Shown: positions 1 through 8,158, counted from the first letter of the stretch. The stretch: DNA of 33,969 nt from Phycisphaeraceae bacterium (GCA_028282685.1 JANQHK010000051.1:1-33969); one strand, 5' to 3'. Translations and numbers: made by a program. Notes: generated by a model from the sequence alone, not told the origin.

Positions 1-341
1 GGCAAGCGATCGACACAACGATGCTGGGGTTGGTCCGATACTTAGAGCATCTTGCGTCATAATGCCGGGCTTGTACGAGCCGCGCCCGTGAGGAAGCGGA
101 CCGCACGGCGCCCGAACCCGGCGGGGCAGGTGCGGTCATTGACCTGCGGGAGAGCGGAAAGTCGGACGCGGATCAACGGCCCGACGGCGTTGAGGTCGGC
201 CCGGCGGGCGCGATCGATCATGCCATCGACATCCGCAGCCAGCCCGGCCAGGCAGAACATCGAACTCGATCCCCCCGTCGGCGAGTTGACGCACCGCCCG
301 GTCCCGAGGCCTCGGCCACGTCGGCAGCGCCGGGACAGGAC
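1..341. other. GC-rich stretch with no convincing gene
   Basis: No recognisable gene lies here. The minus frame that follows the stop codon of the neighbouring toroid-protein gene stays open down to position 57 and has an ATG at 260, which would give 67 residues. That product resembles nothing I know and has no good ribosome binding site (only a G-run upstream). The plus-strand frame that crosses the region looks like a compositional shadow. The stretch may be the 3' untranslated region of the toroid gene, a decayed gene, or the edge of a gene outside the window. Confidence 0.4.
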
Positions 342-1505
342 TCACTTGCCCTTGACCGTGTTTTGCAATGCCAGCAGGGCGTAGGCGGTCACCAGATTCC
401 TGTCGCCCTCCATCCAGCGATCGGCTTTGTTGACGAACGAGCCGTCGCCGTTCTGTAACTCGGTCAGCTTGACGATCAGGTCGGCCGCCCAGTCGCGTTG
501 GGCACCGTCGGGCAGAGTGAGGGTCGGTTCGCCCCAGGCCTGGTGCGCGCGGGAGAAGACGTAGAGGTAGTAGTAGTAACCGCTGAGCTTGAGCGGATCG
601 GGCATACCGGGATTCTGATCGAGATTGTAGTTGTTGATGATCCATCGGCGTGCCGCCTTGACGCGGGGGTCGTCGCGATCGAGCTGGGCGTAGACGTAGC
701 TCTTGAATCCGGCATAGGTCATCGAGCCGTACGTGCGCAAGCGCGACACGCCGCCGACTTCCTCCGCACCCGCCGGGGAGGTGGGCTCGCCGATGTCTTC
801 GCCTTCTTTGCCGCTGAGCGAGTAGATGAAGCCGCCGTCGTTGACGATCTTGTCACCGTATTTCTCATTTTCAGCGGTGCCCTGGCATCGGCTGATGAAC
901 TCGACGGCGCGCTTGAAAGCCGGATCGTTGCAATCGAGTCCGGAGTCGAAAAGGCCGTCGAGCATGATGGTGGTGTTGGACATGTCGGGTCGGCCGTACT
1001 TGGCGTAGCCCGCGCCGCCGTAGTGGGGGTGGTCTTTGTCGACGGGGCTGCCCTTCTGATCCTTCTTGCCCGGCTGGAACTGGATGCCGATGACGAACTG
1101 CTGCGCATCGTGAATCATCTTGTCGATCTTTTCGTCGCCGGCCAATCGGCCCAGCGCCAACAGGCAGATCGAGGTGTTGTAGTTGGGAAGGATATGATCG
1201 TAGAAACCGCCGTTTTCCCGCCGCTTGGAGAAGATGTATTGGAGGGCTTTTTTCACCACGGGATCGTGGCGATCGATTTCGGGGTGATCGAGCATGCCGG
1301 CGACAACCATGGCCGTGATCGCCGGGCCGACTTTCGGCGTCCACGAGCCGTCTTCGTTTTGTGTGGATCGCAGGTATTGAATGGCCCGATCGATTCCAGC
1401 GCGCGCTGTATCGACGTCCTTATCGCTCAAGGCCCAAGCGGGTCGTGCTGTGACCAGCGTGACCAATACCAGCAGGATCAGCGTGAATGTATTGCGGGTC
1501 GTCAT
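342..1505 (-). CDS. Secreted prenyltransferase/squalene-oxidase-repeat (toroid) protein
   Basis: A 387-residue exported protein of the alpha/alpha-toroid superfamily of terpene cyclases and protein prenyltransferases. Residues 1-26 form a signal peptide (hydrophobic run LILLVLVTLV, then ARPAWA). The mature part carries QW-type repeats such as QNEDGSW (about 49-55), NGGFYD and QNGDGSF near the C-terminus. I see no DXDD cyclase acid motif, so a catalytic terpene role is doubtful; such secreted toroids are common in planctomycetes and are usually uncharacterised. The start at 1505 was chosen because the signal peptide begins there and because the ATG overlaps the rsmE stop (ATGA), which indicates translational coupling. 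The longer upstream reading is rsmE read in another frame. Confidence 0.85.
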   Translation of the reverse strand: MTTRNTFTLILLVLVTLVTARPAWALSDKDVDTARAGIDRAIQYLRSTQNEDGSWTPKVGPAITAMVVAGMLDHPEIDRHDPVVKKALQYIFSKRRENGGFYDHILPNYNTSICLLALGRLAGDEKIDKMIHDAQQFVIGIQFQPGKKDQKGSPVDKDHPHYGGAGYAKYGRPDMSNTTIMLDGLFDSGLDCNDPAFKRAVEFISRCQGTAENEKYGDKIVNDGGFIYSLSGKEGEDIGEPTSPAGAEEVGGVSRLRTYGSMTYAGFKSYVYAQLDRDDPRVKAARRWIINNYNLDQNPGMPDPLKLSGYYYYLYVFSRAHQAWGEPTLTLPDGAQRDWAADLIVKLTELQNGDGSFVNKADRWMEGDRNLVTAYALLALQNTVKGK

Positions 1506-2239
1506 GTCGGTTGCTCCGTGGCGTGTTGCAAAAGGATGGCGGCGGCGGCGATCGCGGCGGTTTCGATGCGCATGACGTGCGGGCCGAACCGCCAGGTAAC
1601 GTAGCCCGTCCGTTCGCATTGCGCTCGCTCGGCATCGGTCCAGCCGCCCTCCGGGCCGATCAAGACGAGCCGGCGCGATTCTTCCTTTATTGTAGGCGGA
1701 GAAAAAGGCGGTTCATTCGCTTCGTGCAGGTTTTGCACCGGGGAGGGCGCCAGATCGGCGATTGCCTTGTGTTCGTGGTCGGCTTGGGCAATCAGTTTGT
1801 CCAACGCCATCGGCGGTTCGATCCACATCCGGTGTGCGCGGCCGCATTGCTTGGCGGCGGCCAGGGCGATGCGCTCGAAGCGCTCGAGCTTGCCAGGACG
1901 CGGATCGACCACGCTGCGCTCGGTCATCAGCGGTCGCCAGCACGCCACGCCGAGTTCCGCCAGCTTTTCGACCAGCGTGTCGGCTCGATTGCCCTTGGGC
2001 ACCGCCGAGGCGATCTCCACCACCGGTTGCAGCGGCCGTGTCGATAGCCACTCGATCACCTGCACCACCATCTCCGGCCCGGTTGACACCACCGTGCCCC
2101 GCGCCAATCCGCCGCACCCATCGAACAGTTCCACGACATCGCCCGCTCCAAGGCGCAGCGATTTGCGTGCGTGGTCCGCCTCATCGCGGGCAAGACGGAC
2201 CTGCTCGCCGTCCAGTGTTTCAGCATAGAGTCGATGCAT
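1502..2239 (-). CDS. rsmE: 16S rRNA (uracil-1498-N3)-methyltransferase RsmE
   Basis: RsmE methylates N3 of U1498 in 16S rRNA using S-adenosylmethionine, in the cytoplasm. The 245-residue product has the usual length and order: an N-terminal PUA-like part (MHRLYAE, HARKSLRLGAGD), then a SPOUT domain with KGNRADTLVEKLAELGV, the IALAAAKQCGR segment, and the trefoil-knot motifs LIGPEGGWTDAE and FGPHVMRIETAAIAAAA. Two ATGs occur, at 2245 and 2239. The GGAG lies only 2 nt before the first but 8 nt before the second, and the second gives the typical MHR start, so 2239 is preferred. It is the first gene of a two-gene unit with the toroid protein, an association I cannot explain functionally. Confidence 0.95.
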   Translation of the reverse strand: MHRLYAETLDGEQVRLARDEADHARKSLRLGAGDVVELFDGCGGLARGTVVSTGPEMVVQVIEWLSTRPLQPVVEIASAVPKGNRADTLVEKLAELGVACWRPLMTERSVVDPRPGKLERFERIALAAAKQCGRAHRMWIEPPMALDKLIAQADHEHKAIADLAPSPVQNLHEANEPPFSPPTIKEESRRLVLIGPEGGWTDAERAQCERTGYVTWRFGPHVMRIETAAIAAAAILLQHATEQPT

Positions 2240-2362
2240 GGCCATATCTCCATCTTATCGGAACCGCGTGGCCGTCAAGTGCATCCCATTGAGCGCCGAT
2301 GATAAATACATCGTGCGCCACGCCCATGGCCCCCTCGGCCCCGTTCACAGGCGACAGAACCT

Positions 2363-3226
2363 ATGAATGAATCTTCCAGTCAATTCGAAGAGCAATCGCA
2401 GCGCGAGACCGAGCAGGCCACCGCAACGGTGCAAACGGCCCCCGAGGAGGAAACGGCATCATCCGTGGAGCCGACCGCCGAATCCAGCCCGGTCGAAACT
2501 CCTGTTACCAAGCTGAAACTGGCCGAATCCGGCGCGACTGCGGACCAGCCGGCCGCCGATGGCGAAAAGGATGCCGATGGAGACGAATCCCTGCTGGTCC
2601 AGATCGACCAGGTCCTCTCCGAGCAGGCCGACATGGTTGTCGAAGGCGACTTCCAGACCATCGACGAACTTCTCAAAAACGAGTCGGAAGAAACCCAACT
2701 GGATCCCGAAGCAGTCGAATCCGCGGCCGCAGCCGAAGCGCAAACCGAAGTGGATGGCGAGTTCGCGTCTGTCGACCAAGTGATCAGCCAGGCGACTGAA
2801 ACGCCGGCCGAACCGGCGCAGTCAGGAGAGCAGGCCGAGGAGCCCGCCGAGGACGCTGCTCCTGAAGACGAAGTTGATCACCACATTCAAACCATAGAGG
2901 AAGTGCTGAACCTTTCGCAGGCCGAGGAAAGCGCATCCGAATCCGAAGACGAATCGAATTCGCCGGACGGCGACGCGGTCTCCGTGGAAGAACTGGAGCA
3001 CGAGGAGCCAACCAGCGACCCGACGAATGTCGAGGCCGAACCGGAACCGACGAAATCCAAGCTGCCGACCCTAGCCATTCCCGCTCGCGTCACCGACCTG
3101 CTCGAGGCCGCCAACAAGCCGTTCGACATGTTGCCGATGAGCGAGCCGGCGCGCCATGCCGTCGGCTACATCGCGCTGGGCAACTGCCTGATGGGCTGCC
3201 TGCTGCTCATCTATGCATTGCTGTAA
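2363..3226 (+). CDS. Acidic tail-anchored protein with four short helix repeats
   Basis: The gene is not recognised. The 287-residue product is very rich in Glu, Ala, Ser and Asp and probably mostly disordered. A single hydrophobic segment sits at the extreme C-terminus (about 266-287, AVGYIALGNCLMGCLLLIYA), with no signal peptide, so the topology looks tail-anchored with a large cytoplasmic part. Within the acidic region a 17-residue amphipathic motif occurs four times: at 74-90 (core VQIDQVLSEQ), 93-109 (FQTIDELLKN), 130-146 (FASVDQVISQ) and 171-187 (IQTIEEVLNL). These resemble short linear docking helices. It is followed 44 nt later by trmB on the same strand, with a possible separate promoter, and is divergent from rsmE. 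No function can be assigned. Confidence 0.8.
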   Translation: MNESSSQFEEQSQRETEQATATVQTAPEEETASSVEPTAESSPVETPVTKLKLAESGATADQPAADGEKDADGDESLLVQIDQVLSEQADMVVEGDFQTIDELLKNESEETQLDPEAVESAAAAEAQTEVDGEFASVDQVISQATETPAEPAQSGEQAEEPAEDAAPEDEVDHHIQTIEEVLNLSQAEESASESEDESNSPDGDAVSVEELEHEEPTSDPTNVEAEPEPTKSKLPTLAIPARVTDLLEAANKPFDMLPMSEPARHAVGYIALGNCLMGCLLLIYALL

Positions 3227-3270
3227 TCCGCGAGCGGTGCACGACTGCGAGCCCGCGTTACAATGCGGCC

Positions 3271-3936
3271 ATGTCCCTGGCACGCGGAAAATCCCTCGAC
3301 ATCGGCACGATCGGTAAAACGCGCGATGATCTGCCCGCCTTCGGTGATACGCCCGAACAATCCCGCTTCGATTTTCGTCAATGGTGGACCGCCGACCGCT
3401 GCGCTCTGCCCTTCGAGCTGGAGATCGGCTCCGGCAAAGGCACGTTCCTCGTGCAACAGGCACAGCAGCTTGGCGACGTGAACTACCTGGGCATCGAATA
3501 CATCCACGAAATCTGGCGCTACGCCGCGGATCGCATCCGCCGAAATGCCCTGTCGCACGTGCGCCTGCTTTGCTACGACGCCACGGTATTCCTCGGCTGG
3601 TTCTGCCCCGACGCCGTCTTCCGCCAGGCCCACATCTACTTTCCCGACCCCTGGCCGAAGAAGCGCCACCACAAGCGCCGGCTCATCCAGGTCGAGTTTC
3701 TCCAACAACTGCACCGCACGCTCACACCAACCGGCCTGGTGCGCCTGGTCACCGACCACGATGACTACTTCGCATGGATCGAGGAACAACTGGCCCAGAC
3801 GCAGGAGCTATTCAGCGTCGAACCGTTCGAGACCCCGGCCTCAGCCGAGCCGGGCGAGATCGTCGGCACCAACTTCGAGCGCAAATACCGCCGCGAAGGC
3901 AGACCCTTCCATGCGTTGACGCTACAGAAGCTATGA
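3271..3936 (+). CDS. trmB: tRNA (guanine-N7-)-methyltransferase TrmB
   Basis: TrmB makes m7G46 in the variable loop of tRNAs with S-adenosylmethionine as donor. The 221 residues contain the SAM-binding motif EIGSGKGTFL (51-60), the family signature FPDPWPKKRHHKRR (124-137), the TDHDDY segment (161-166) and the C-terminal T-x-x-E-x-K motif in TNFERKYRREGRPFH (200-214) that binds the tRNA guanine. Length is normal. The ATG at 3271 is in frame; a second ATG at 3263 belongs to another frame. Directly upstream lies TTACAATG, a possible -10 element, which would make the transcript nearly leaderless. The gene converges on coaB. Confidence 0.95.
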   Translation: MSLARGKSLDIGTIGKTRDDLPAFGDTPEQSRFDFRQWWTADRCALPFELEIGSGKGTFLVQQAQQLGDVNYLGIEYIHEIWRYAADRIRRNALSHVRLLCYDATVFLGWFCPDAVFRQAHIYFPDPWPKKRHHKRRLIQVEFLQQLHRTLTPTGLVRLVTDHDDYFAWIEEQLAQTQELFSVEPFETPASAEPGEIVGTNFERKYRREGRPFHALTLQKL

Positions 3937-3939
3937 CCC

Positions 3940-3990
3940 TTCGTTCAACACAGTGAACACAGAGAGCCACGGGGGTAAGGAAGGTAAGGT
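3940..3990. repeat. CACAGAG-type dispersed intergenic repeat (single copy)
   Basis: The spacer between the convergent trmB and coaB genes holds AACACAGTGAACACAGAG followed by a purine-rich tail. It belongs to the same degenerate repeat style as the tracts at 6676-6835 and 30806-30950. No coding capacity is visible. Confidence 0.45.
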
Positions 3991-4010
3991 GGACTTTGTA
4001 CATCTTCCCC

Positions 4011-4655
4011 TTAAATACGAAACCCGTCACCGGTTAACCAGTTAACCAGCCACGTCGCGAAATCATCCTTACTCATCGGGCCCGGTGAGATCGGTTCGGT
4101 ATTCGGCGTATAGAGCGTGGCGTCGATGTCGGCGGCGCCCATGGTCTGCAGCGGATTGGCGACGATGGCGTCGAGTTGTTTTCGCGTTAGTTTTTCTTTG
4201 GCGCGTTCGGTGAGGCGGGCCGGCTCTTCCAGGGCGAAGCCGATGATCCGCTGGTCCGGTCGCTTGCGGGCGGCGCACGCGGCGACGAGGTCCGGCGTCG
4301 ATTCCAGGTGCAACGCCATGCCTTCCCTGCCGCGCGGCAGCTTGGTGGAACCTTCACCGGCGGTTTGAGAAGCGAGGCGGTAATCGGCCACGGCTGCGGC
4401 CATAATCAACACGTCACATTCCTGAAAATGTGCGTCCAGAAGCGTCTGCAAATCGGCGGTGGTGCGGAATCGGTGCGTCCGCACCCCTCCGGGCGGATCG
4501 GCGAAGACCGGGCCCAGCAGCAGCGTCACGGCATGTCCCGCCCGATGGGCCGCCTCCGCCAGGGCCAGCCCCATCGCGCCGCTGGAGCGGTTGGCCAGGT
4601 AACGCACCGCATCGATCGGCTCGTGGGTTGGACCGGCTGTCAGAAGAATTCGCAT
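4011..4655 (-). CDS. coaB: Phosphopantothenate-cysteine ligase (stand-alone CoaB)
   Basis: CoaB condenses 4'-phosphopantothenate with cysteine after nucleotide activation of the acid, in coenzyme A synthesis. The 214-residue product corresponds to only the C-terminal half of the usual bifunctional Dfp (CoaBC). Visible motifs are LTAGPTHEPIDAVRYL-NRSSG (5-25, nucleotide binding), AAAVADYR (86-93), a lysine in the STKLPRG segment (105), STPDLV (119-124), GFALEE (139-144) and AIVAN (163-167). There is no flavin-dependent CoaC decarboxylase domain before it, so a separate coaC is expected elsewhere. The ATG at 4655 starts exactly at the MRILLTAG beta strand. The gene is divergent from the exported protein at 4758 and shares a 100-bp promoter region with it. 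Its last codons contain two GTTAACC octamers. Confidence 0.9.
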   Translation of the reverse strand: MRILLTAGPTHEPIDAVRYLANRSSGAMGLALAEAAHRAGHAVTLLLGPVFADPPGGVRTHRFRTTADLQTLLDAHFQECDVLIMAAAVADYRLASQTAGEGSTKLPRGREGMALHLESTPDLVAACAARKRPDQRIIGFALEEPARLTERAKEKLTRKQLDAIVANPLQTMGAADIDATLYTPNTEPISPGPMSKDDFATWLVNWLTGDGFRI

Positions 4656-4690
4656 GATTATCCATTCCCGTGTAACGCAAACCGATATAC

Positions 4691-4706
4691 CAGTATATAA
4701 CTACTG
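4691..4706. promoter_or_regulatory. Divergent promoter region with palindrome CAGTA-N6-TACTG
   Basis: Between coaB (minus) and the exported-protein gene (plus) the DNA turns AT-rich. The inverted repeat CAGTATATAACTACTG covers a plus-strand -10-like TATAAC (4696-4701) and a minus-strand -10-like TATACT (4693-4698). A dimeric regulator binding here could control both genes. No good -35 element is seen at standard spacing, so the call is tentative. Confidence 0.4.
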
Positions 4707-4757
4707 TACACGAGCCCGCCCCCAGGGGCTGAATCCATCCCGCCAAGGAGAACACAC

Positions 4758-6614
4758 ATGACCGACCGACAAACCCGCCGATTTCCACTGGCGACGGTGC
4801 TGACCACGGTGGCCCTGATTCTCGCAGGCCTTGCCAACCCCGCCCGAGCCCAGGACAAAGCCCCCGGCATTCTCGACCAGATCCCGCAGGGCGCGGCGAT
4901 GTTCGCCTTCGTCGGCAACTGCGACCAGGCCGACGCCGAGCTGAACCGGTTCGTCAAGGCGATTGAGCCGAACCAAACGAACGACCAGGGCCTGCTCGAC
5001 ATGATGTTGGAGGAGGTGGGCGCCAAGAACGGGTTCAACCGCAAGGGCGGGATGGCGGTGGTGATGCCGCAGTTCAACCCGATGCTGTTCAATCCGATGG
5101 CCGCGCAGCCGCCGCAGATTCTCGTCATCGTGCCGGTCACGGACTATGCGGCCTTCGAAGGCAACTTCAAGGAGCTGACGGACGAGTCGGCGCCCGCCGG
5201 CGTCAAGGCGGTGAACATGAAGGGCGACACGGTGTTCATGAAGCCGCAGGGTGATTATGCCGTGTTGAGCAACAGCGGCGCGCTGCTCGCAAATTACCAA
5301 CCGGGCAACAACGCGACGGGACTGCTCAAGCAGGCCGGGGCGCTGGGGACGCATGCCGTTCAGACCGGGGACCTAGCGGTCTACATCGACTGGACGCAGG
5401 TGGGCCCGATCGTTCAACCGCTCTTTGCCGCTCTCATGATGCAGGCGCAGCAGCAAATCGCGCAGCAGCCGATGAACCAGACGATGCCCGGCGGAGCGGA
5501 AGCGCAAAAGGCCATGATGAGAATCTACGCCCAGGCCTTCACCGCCTACATTCGCGATACCCAGGCCTTGCTGCTGGTGGGGCACATGTCCGGGCAGGGT
5601 GCGGGGCTGTCGATCGTCTCGCAGTTCAAGCCCGGCTCGCCCAGCGCCAAAACCATGTCGCTCAAACCCAGCGGTCCGCTGACCTTCAACCGCCTGCCCG
5701 ATCAGCCCTACATCATGGCCATGGCGCTCGACAACCAGGCCTTCCCCTGGGACGCGATGAAAAAGATGTTCAATGAACTCGCGTCGGCCTTGCCTGCCGA
5801 TTCGCCCATGAGCGATGTTCTCAAAACATACAACAAGGGCATTGATGCGGCGGCACTGTCGAAGCAAATCCAGTTCGCCTGGTACAACACGCCCTCGGAT
5901 TCGCAAGGGCCGGTCCCCATGGACTTCGCTTACGTCTACACCTCCGGTCAGCCGGGCAAGGTGCGACAACTCATGCAGCAGTACTTCGTGGAACTGAACG
6001 ACGCCGTCAGCGCCATAACGAAAGAAACGGATCAACCGAATCCGATGGGCATAAGTTACCTATTGGAGTCCGCGACCATCGCCGGACAAAAGGTCGACAA
6101 GATGTCGCTCAAAATGGATTTTCCCGAGCAAACCAGGCAGCAGGCGATGAACGATCCCGGCGCCGCCATGGTCATGGGCATGATGGGCGAGGGCTTTCAG
6201 GGATACGTCGGCCAGTCGAATGACGCCCTGCTGATGACCATGTGCAATCGGGACAACACATCGCTCATGAAAGAACTGATCGGCGTTCCGAGCGCTTCGA
6301 GCAACCTCGAAAAGCAAGCGGGGATCACCAGGTACCGCGCTGCGCTTCCGCCGCACCGCATCCTGGAAGGTTACATGCGGATCGGCGAATTAATCGAAAC
6401 CTTCGCCGGCCAGATGGCCCCGTCCGATCAACCGAAAATGCCCGACGGCACGCCGCCGGTGGCCTTCAGCGCTTCCAGCCACGAGTCCGGCCTGAACTTC
6501 CACATCCTCATGCCGACCGACACAATCAATGCGATCGGCAAAATGTCGCAAACAACCGAAGGTGCGGCATTCGAGGAGTCCCAGGCCCGTCCCATCCGCG
6601 TGCGACCGGAATAA
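4758..6614 (+). CDS. Large exported protein of unknown function
   Basis: The gene is not recognised. The 618-residue product starts with a clear signal peptide (about 1-31, with LTTVALILAGLANPARA before QD). The mature protein has no transmembrane segment and no lipobox. It is rich in Met and Gln, with a Gln/Met tract around residues 222-245 (MMQAQQQIAQQPMNQTM). Secondary-structure style suggests a duplicated alpha/beta fold like that of other planctomycete exported proteins whose early segment reads GILDQIPQGAAMFAFV (a 'how much can be tolerated' style domain seen in DUF3352-like proteins); this resemblance is a guess. AAGGAG lies 8 nt before the ATG. The gene stands alone, bounded by the divergent coaB and a rho-independent terminator at 6642. 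Confidence 0.75.
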   Translation: MTDRQTRRFPLATVLTTVALILAGLANPARAQDKAPGILDQIPQGAAMFAFVGNCDQADAELNRFVKAIEPNQTNDQGLLDMMLEEVGAKNGFNRKGGMAVVMPQFNPMLFNPMAAQPPQILVIVPVTDYAAFEGNFKELTDESAPAGVKAVNMKGDTVFMKPQGDYAVLSNSGALLANYQPGNNATGLLKQAGALGTHAVQTGDLAVYIDWTQVGPIVQPLFAALMMQAQQQIAQQPMNQTMPGGAEAQKAMMRIYAQAFTAYIRDTQALLLVGHMSGQGAGLSIVSQFKPGSPSAKTMSLKPSGPLTFNRLPDQPYIMAMALDNQAFPWDAMKKMFNELASALPADSPMSDVLKTYNKGIDAAALSKQIQFAWYNTPSDSQGPVPMDFAYVYTSGQPGKVRQLMQQYFVELNDAVSAITKETDQPNPMGISYLLESATIAGQKVDKMSLKMDFPEQTRQQAMNDPGAAMVMGMMGEGFQGYVGQSNDALLMTMCNRDNTSLMKELIGVPSASSNLEKQAGITRYRAALPPHRILEGYMRIGELIETFAGQMAPSDQPKMPDGTPPVAFSASSHESGLNFHILMPTDTINAIGKMSQTTEGAAFEESQARPIRVRPE

Positions 6615-6641
6615 GCGGCAATCGCAACCAGAAAACACCCC

Positions 6642-6669
6642 AACCCACGTCGTCCGGCGTGGGTTTTTT
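6642..6669 (+). terminator. Rho-independent terminator of the exported-protein gene
   Basis: AACCCACG and CGTGGGTT form an 8-bp stem around an 8-nt loop and run into TTTTTT. It lies 27 nt after the stop codon. Confidence 0.9.
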
Positions 6670-6675
6670 GTGTTA

Positions 6676-6835
6676 TTTCACCGCCGAGGCGCAGAGGTAC
6701 AGAGAAAAACTTATCTGACAGAATTGATAGAAGGGTTCGGGTTTTTTGAGAATAACTGTTTTTCGATCCCGTCTATTCCATTCATCCCGTCTCGTATTTC
6801 TTCGTGCTTTTGTGTCTTTGTGGTTTATTTCGTGA
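6676..6835. repeat. Composite intergenic repeat with inverted CACAGAG-like ends
   Basis: The left end reads CACCGCCGAGGCGCAGAGG then TACAGAGAAAA. The right end, read on the minus strand, gives ACCACAAAGACACAAAAG followed by CACGAAG. The two ends therefore face each other, and the middle holds degenerate 8-11-nt units (CTGACAGAATTGATAG; CCCGTCTATTCCATTCATCC). This style of unnamed intergenic repeat occurs in many bacteria, including planctomycetes. It abuts the folP start, so it forms the folP leader. Confidence 0.55.
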
Positions 6836-6844
6836 TTGCCTTTT

Positions 6845-7726
6845 ATGATTGACTCCATGCAATTGACCTTTGGCGATGGCGGCGTACTGGACCTGGTCCG
6901 TCCGCGGATCATGGGCATTTTGAACGCGACGCCGGACAGCTTCTCCGACGGCGGGGCGTATCGAAGCCCCGGCCAAGCCGCGCAAGCCGCGATGCAAATG
7001 ATCGACGAGGGCGCGGATCTGATCGACGTCGGCGGTGAATCCACCCGACCCGGAGCGCAGCGCATCGATCCCGATGAACAGATCCGGCGCGTCATCCCCG
7101 TCATCGAAGCAATCATGCGCCTCAAACCTCAAGCCCCAGGACTTAAGCCCCTGCTAAGCATTGACACCACGCGCGCCGATGTCGCCGAAGCGGCGCTCGA
7201 TGCCGGGGCGAAGATCATCAACGACGTCTCCGCGGGGCGCGACGATCCGGCGATGTTCGATCTTGCAGCGAAGCGCAACGTGCCGATGATCCTGATGCAC
7301 ATGCGGGGCGAGCCGACCACGATGCAGGACAATTCGCAATACGATGACGTGGTTGACGAAGTGCGCTCGTTTTTGCTGAAACGTGCTGAGGCATTGCAAA
7401 ATGCGGGCCTGCCGGCCGATCGCATCGTGATCGATCCGGGCATCGGTTTCGGCAAAACCACCGCGCACAACCTGGCGTTGCTGGCGAACCTCGATGCGTT
7501 CGTTCAGACCGGTTATCCGGTGTTGCTCGGAACCAGCCGCAAGCGGTTTATCGGTGAGGTTTGCGATCAGCCCGATCCCATCAAGCGCGTTGCGGGAACG
7601 TGCGCAACGACGGCACTGGGTGTTACGGCGGGGGTTCGACTCTTCCGCGTGCACGATGTCGCAGCCAACCGCCAGGCAGCGGATATCGCGATGGGGGTTG
7701 TTGAATCGCGCGATGGGTCGAAATAG
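6845..7726 (+). CDS. folP: Dihydropteroate synthase FolP
   Basis: FolP condenses 6-hydroxymethyl-7,8-dihydropterin pyrophosphate with p-aminobenzoate to dihydropteroate in folate synthesis. The 293 residues show all family motifs: GILNATPDSFSDGG (24-37), DVGGESTRPGA (61-71), SIDT, KIINDVSAG, LMHMRG, DPGIGFGK and LLGTSRKRF near the C-terminus. Length is normal for the TIM-barrel enzyme. The ATG at 6845 was chosen; an in-frame TTG at 6836 lies inside the upstream repeat, and a further ATG at 6857 is also possible because no clear Shine-Dalgarno is visible. trxA follows 34 nt later, with its own likely promoter inside the end of folP. Confidence 0.95.
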   Translation: MIDSMQLTFGDGGVLDLVRPRIMGILNATPDSFSDGGAYRSPGQAAQAAMQMIDEGADLIDVGGESTRPGAQRIDPDEQIRRVIPVIEAIMRLKPQAPGLKPLLSIDTTRADVAEAALDAGAKIINDVSAGRDDPAMFDLAAKRNVPMILMHMRGEPTTMQDNSQYDDVVDEVRSFLLKRAEALQNAGLPADRIVIDPGIGFGKTTAHNLALLANLDAFVQTGYPVLLGTSRKRFIGEVCDQPDPIKRVAGTCATTALGVTAGVRLFRVHDVAANRQAADIAMGVVESRDGSK

Positions 7727-7729
7727 AAT
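7701..7729 (+). promoter_or_regulatory. Candidate sigma-70 promoter for trxA
   Basis: TTGAAT (7701-7706) and TAGAAT (7724-7729) are separated by 17 nt, four and five matches to the -35 and -10 consensus. The predicted transcript starts about 25 nt before the trxA start codon. Confidence 0.55.
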
Positions 7730-7760
7730 GCAGCCACAACCCCCTTGAAGGAGCATGCCC

Positions 7761-8090
7761 ATGGCCAGCGAAGCCGTTCTCGAAATCACCGATGCCAACT
7801 TTGATGAACAGGTGGCCCAATCGGATCAGCCCGTGGTGGTCGATTTCTGGGCTGAATGGTGCATGCCCTGCCGCATGATCGCACCGATCATCGAAGAATT
7901 GGCCGAGGAATACCAGGGCAAGGCGAAGGTGGGCAAGGTCGATACCGACGCCAACCGCGAAACGGCGCTCAAGTTCCAGATCAACGCCATCCCGACGGTG
8001 ATGCTCTTCAAGGGCGGCGAGGTCGTCAAGAAGTTCGTCGGCATGACCAACAAGCAGGACATCGCCGAAGCGATCGACGAATCGCTGTAA
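7761..8090 (+). CDS. trxA: Thioredoxin with a CMPC active site
   Basis: A 109-residue cytoplasmic thioredoxin, which reduces protein disulfides and is recharged by thioredoxin reductase. The active site is WCMPC (33-37), where the usual Gly is replaced by Met. The cis-proline motif AIPTV (76-80), the buried Asp in VVDFWAEW and the FKGGEVV strand are all present, so it should fold and work as a thioredoxin, though the Met may shift its redox potential. Two ATGs are in frame, at 7755 and 7761. GAAGGAG ends 1 nt before the first and 7 nt before the second, so 7761 is the likely start. A terminator follows 35 nt after the stop. Confidence 0.93.
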   Translation: MASEAVLEITDANFDEQVAQSDQPVVVDFWAEWCMPCRMIAPIIEELAEEYQGKAKVGKVDTDANRETALKFQINAIPTVMLFKGGEVVKKFVGMTNKQDIAEAIDESL

Positions 8091-8125
8091 AGCGATTACC
8101 TGATGCACAATTATGATTAAATTGG

Positions 8126-8158
8126 AAAACGCCCACGTAAAAAATGCGTGGGTTTTTC
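8126..8158. terminator. Bidirectional terminator between trxA and the methyltransferase gene
   Basis: CCCACG and CGTGGG form a stem flanked by AAAA on the left and TTTTT on the right, so it works in both directions. It ends trxA and overlaps the stop codon of the convergent methyltransferase gene. The stem has the same core as the terminator at 6642. Confidence 0.85.

Noticed and set aside
57-260. 67-codon minus-strand frame downstream of the toroid-protein gene
   Set aside because: No ribosome binding site, no homology I can recognise, and strong GC bias; kept only as a note on the region.
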